Positions 21,439 through 23,412 of a stretch of DNA of 23,412 nucleotides are shown one piece after another. Within the stretch, counting starts at the first letter, position 1. The number at the start of each line of letters is the position of its first letter. This DNA is from JAAXTX01 sp035560715 (lineage in GTDB: Bacteria > Patescibacteriota > Minisyncoccia > Moranbacterales > UBA1568): assembly GCA_035560715.1 (NCBI GenBank), contig DATMYW010000045.1:1-23412 (forward strand), given 5' to 3'. The position numbers were made by a program, and so were the translations under genes. The notes under the pieces were generated by a model. That model was not told the DNA's origin, searched no databases, and saw only the letters and a list, made by a program, of their open reading frames with translations.

Positions 21439-21468
21439 GGTATCGAAGTCATCTTTTTTCACTCCCTT

Positions 21469-22467
21469 ATGAACATCGCCTGTTTCGAGACGACCCCGAC
21501 CGACAGCGACCGGCTCGCCGCCGCGCTTCCCGGACATGAACTCCGATTCTTTCCGGAACCGCTCACGGAACAGAACGCCGATCTGGCCAAGGACTGTGAG
21601 GCTATTTCGGTCTTCATCTATTCCGAACTGACCGAAAAGACGCTTTCGAAACTCCCCGGACTCCGATCGATCGCGACGCGCTCCACCGGATTCGACCATA
21701 TCGACCTCGACGCGTGCCGAAAGCGCGGCATCGCGGTCATGAACGTCCCATCGTACGGCGAAAACACCGTCGCGGAACACACGTTCGCGCTTATCCTCGC
21801 GCTTTCCCGCAACGTCCACAAATCATACGCCCGCGGACAGAAGGGAGACTATTCCATCGACGGTCTCATGGGATTCGACCTTGCCGGCAGGACGCTCGGA
21901 GTGATCGGCACCGGTCGGATCGGCATGCATGTCATCCGTATCGCCAAGGGCTTCGGCATGCACGTGCTCGCCTATGACACGAGGCGGGACGTCTTCCTCT
22001 CCGAGATTCTTCATTTCCGATATGCCGAACTCGACGAGGTGCTCGAAAGCTCCGACATCGTCACGCTGCACATCCCCCTCCTCGAATCGACCCGCCATTT
22101 CATGGATCACGACAAGATTTCCCGTATGAAGCGAGGGAGCCTGCTTATCAACACCTCGCGTGGCGGCATCATCGACAACCCGGCGCTCATTGAGGGACTC
22201 GACCGCGGCGTTCTCGCCGGAGCAGGTCTCGACGTCGTCGAAGGCGAGGAGCACATCCGCGAGGAGAATCAGTGTCTCCACAAGAACTGCAGCGCCCGGA
22301 AAGCGGAGCATGCCGCGGAGAACCGCGACCTGCTCTCCCGAGACAACGTGGTCTTCACGCCGCATATCGGCTTCTACAGCCAGGAAGCGCTTCTGCGCAT
22401 CCTCGACACCACCGCCGACAATCTCCGCGCCTTCGCGGACGGTCGTCCCGCAAACACGGTCAGATAA
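21469..22467 (+). CDS. D-isomer-specific 2-hydroxyacid dehydrogenase (D-lactate dehydrogenase-like)
   Basis: This 332-residue NAD-dependent enzyme probably reduces pyruvate or another 2-oxoacid to the D-hydroxyacid and regenerates NAD in fermentation. The N-terminal substrate domain (1-100) has the Y-S-E-L region and STGFDHIDLDAC. The nucleotide-binding domain carries GVIGTGRIGMHV, with the acceptor Asp in AYDTR. NTSRGG holds the catalytic Arg, the EGEE region the Glu, and TPHIGFYS the His. All catalytic residues are visible. The stretch between Glu and His (HIREENQCLHKNCSARKAEH) is charged and Cys-containing, as in the lactate-type rather than the glycerate-type branch. The ATG at 21469 is chosen because the 18 codons before it overlap the promoter. 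No Shine-Dalgarno is present. Confidence 0.92.
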   Translation: MNIACFETTPTDSDRLAAALPGHELRFFPEPLTEQNADLAKDCEAISVFIYSELTEKTLSKLPGLRSIATRSTGFDHIDLDACRKRGIAVMNVPSYGENTVAEHTFALILALSRNVHKSYARGQKGDYSIDGLMGFDLAGRTLGVIGTGRIGMHVIRIAKGFGMHVLAYDTRRDVFLSEILHFRYAELDEVLESSDIVTLHIPLLESTRHFMDHDKISRMKRGSLLINTSRGGIIDNPALIEGLDRGVLAGAGLDVVEGEEHIREENQCLHKNCSARKAEHAAENRDLLSRDNVVFTPHIGFYSQEALLRILDTTADNLRAFADGRPANTVR

Positions 22468-22518
22468 GGAGTCGCGGGTTTTTGTACGCGTTCTTCACGA
22501 ACGAACAGTGAAAAGTAG

Positions 22519-22551
22519 AAAAGTCCGGACGAATTCATTGTCCGGACTTTT
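22519..22551. terminator. bidirectional terminator
   Basis: Arms AAAAGTCCGGAC (22519-22530) and GTCCGGACTTTT (22540-22551) surround a 9-base loop. It lies between the convergent dehydrogenase (+) and methyltransferase (-) genes and serves both. Confidence 0.9.
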
Positions 22552-22581
22552 TCAAACCGATCACCTCTTTCTATCCGCCCG

Positions 22582-23340
22582 TCACTTCCCCTTCCGGAAT
22601 TCCATGAACAGATAGCACGGATATCCGAACGTCCTGCCATACCGCTCGGACGCGAGCTCCTCGGGAAATGTCGCCGGCCAGATTTTTGTCAGCACGAGAC
22701 CGGCACAGACGGCTGCCGTCAGATACTCCTCGAACGAATGATCGTACACGTCCAGGACGGAACTCCGGCCGTCCGCATTGAAGTATTCCTGTGTCCATGT
22801 ACGGTCTCCGCCACCGGATATCCTTGGATTCGTAAAGCGTATCCAGCATGGGTCCGATGAACGCGCCGGGGAGCCCGCACGATACATATCCGGATGCGTG
22901 ACCGAGACGATCGCGCGACCACCAGGTTTGAGCACACGACGCATATGCTCGAATGCGCCCGTCATCACCGAATCGGAAACGTACGGAAGGACACTGACGG
23001 ACGTGACCCAATCGAAGAAATCGTCACCGTACGGCAGCCGGCATATATCTCCCTCTTGGTACCGGATAATCGGCTTTCCGACGGCACAGGCAAGCATCTC
23101 AGGTTCTTTCTCGATGCAATAGACCTCCGCTCCCCTTGCCGCCAACAGCATTGCCATATACCCCACCCCGCTCCCCGCCTCGAGAATCTTCAGTCCCTGC
23201 AGTTCACCCATGGACCACACGACTTTCGGTCGGTTGAGACGATCCCCGACCAACCCCTTCCGCTCCCGCGCTTCCGCATTCCAGAATTCCGACTGCCTGC
23301 TGAATGTTGACATGACCAATCTCCGTCTGAATTGAAACAT
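22582..23340 (-). CDS. class I SAM-dependent methyltransferase
   Basis: This 252-residue protein has the Rossmann-type methyltransferase core. Motif I is ILEAGSGVGYMAMLLA (52-67), then IEKEPEML with the acidic residue that binds the SAM ribose. EGDICRLPYGDDFFDWVTSVSVLPYV is typical of the Methyltransf_11/UbiE-like group, and RRVLKPGGRAIVSVTHP is the post-core motif. The substrate is unknown, and a W/Y-rich C-terminal half may recognise it. The start at 23340 is chosen because AAGGAG (23352-23347) lies six bases upstream. An ATG at 23358 is upstream of that site, and one at 23313 has a weaker GGAGA. The gene is not part of an operon within the window. Confidence 0.88.
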   Translation of the reverse strand: MFQFRRRLVMSTFSRQSEFWNAEARERKGLVGDRLNRPKVVWSMGELQGLKILEAGSGVGYMAMLLAARGAEVYCIEKEPEMLACAVGKPIIRYQEGDICRLPYGDDFFDWVTSVSVLPYVSDSVMTGAFEHMRRVLKPGGRAIVSVTHPDMYRAGSPARSSDPCWIRFTNPRISGGGDRTWTQEYFNADGRSSVLDVYDHSFEEYLTAAVCAGLVLTKIWPATFPEELASERYGRTFGYPCYLFMEFRKGK

Positions 23341-23412
23341 ATGATACTCCTTAAACAACTGCCGACATCATATTCTTTTTGTCGACGGCTTCGTATAATA
23401 GTAGTATATTGT

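Noticed and set aside
23388..23400. TATAAT at the right edge considered as a plus-strand promoter
   Set aside because: No convincing -35 lies 16-18 bases upstream, and any downstream gene is outside the window.

Overview
The window is a compact bacterial chromosome segment, fairly GC-rich by eye, with short intergenic gaps, standard stop codons (TGA ends several genes, so TGA is not reassigned) and no mobile-element genes, CRISPR array, rRNA or tRNA that I can recognise. The gene set points to an anaerobic, fermentative, small-genome lineage. It includes a gamma-alpha fused 2-oxoacid:ferredoxin oxidoreductase, a class III ribonucleotide reductase with its activase, a D-2-hydroxyacid (lactate-type) dehydrogenase, a cofactor-independent phosphoglycerate mutase, and many membrane-anchored proteins of unknown function. 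Together with sparse Shine-Dalgarno use this suggests a Patescibacteria/CPR (Parcubacteria-like) organism. That assignment is inference from style and gene content, not from a marker gene.

Layout. 1-460: a small multi-CxxC zinc-ribbon protein (+). 500-4120 (-): korA, then korB, then a membrane-anchored protein, with a decayed copy of the korB 3' end beyond it. 4216-5570: two orphan minus-strand genes (a multi-TM protein and a 150-aa protein), each with its own promoter. An identical hairpin occurs three times here, each copy closing a minus-strand unit. 5631-7857 (-): xseB, a nucleoside-deoxyribosyltransferase-like gene and an HRDC-fused xseA. 8036-10529 (+): a MacB-type ABC ATPase with a duplicated C-terminal module, and its permease. 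10605-12392 (-): typA. 12532-12873 (+): a small independent transcription unit encoding a 50-aa (or 24-aa) membrane peptide. 12911-16131 (-): nrdG, a separate glycyl-radical-domain protein, and nrdD. 16344-17015 (-): a lysozyme-like wall hydrolase. 17205-18266 (+): a metzincin-like protease carrying a coiled-coil insert. 18331-22467 (+): gpmI, an ECF sigma factor, a membrane partner, and a D-2-hydroxyacid dehydrogenase. 22582-23340 (-): a SAM methyltransferase.

How the genes fit together. Gpm, the ferredoxin-linked oxidoreductase and the hydroxyacid dehydrogenase fit sugar fermentation through phosphoglycerate and pyruvate. The nrd genes supply deoxynucleotides without oxygen. The wall hydrolase, metalloprotease, ABC exporter and sigma/membrane-partner pair concern the cell surface.

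Regulatory layer. Many minus-10 elements read TATACT or a close variant, most with 17-bp spacers or TGn extensions. Three transcripts (typA, the small-peptide unit, the wall hydrolase) carry a terminator-like hairpin plus U-tract almost at the 5' end. The most noteworthy observations are the split anaerobic ribonucleotide reductase, the unlisted small-peptide unit between divergent promoters, the duplicated module on the ABC ATPase, the coiled-coil-split protease, the HRDC-XseA fusion and the korB-tail duplication.
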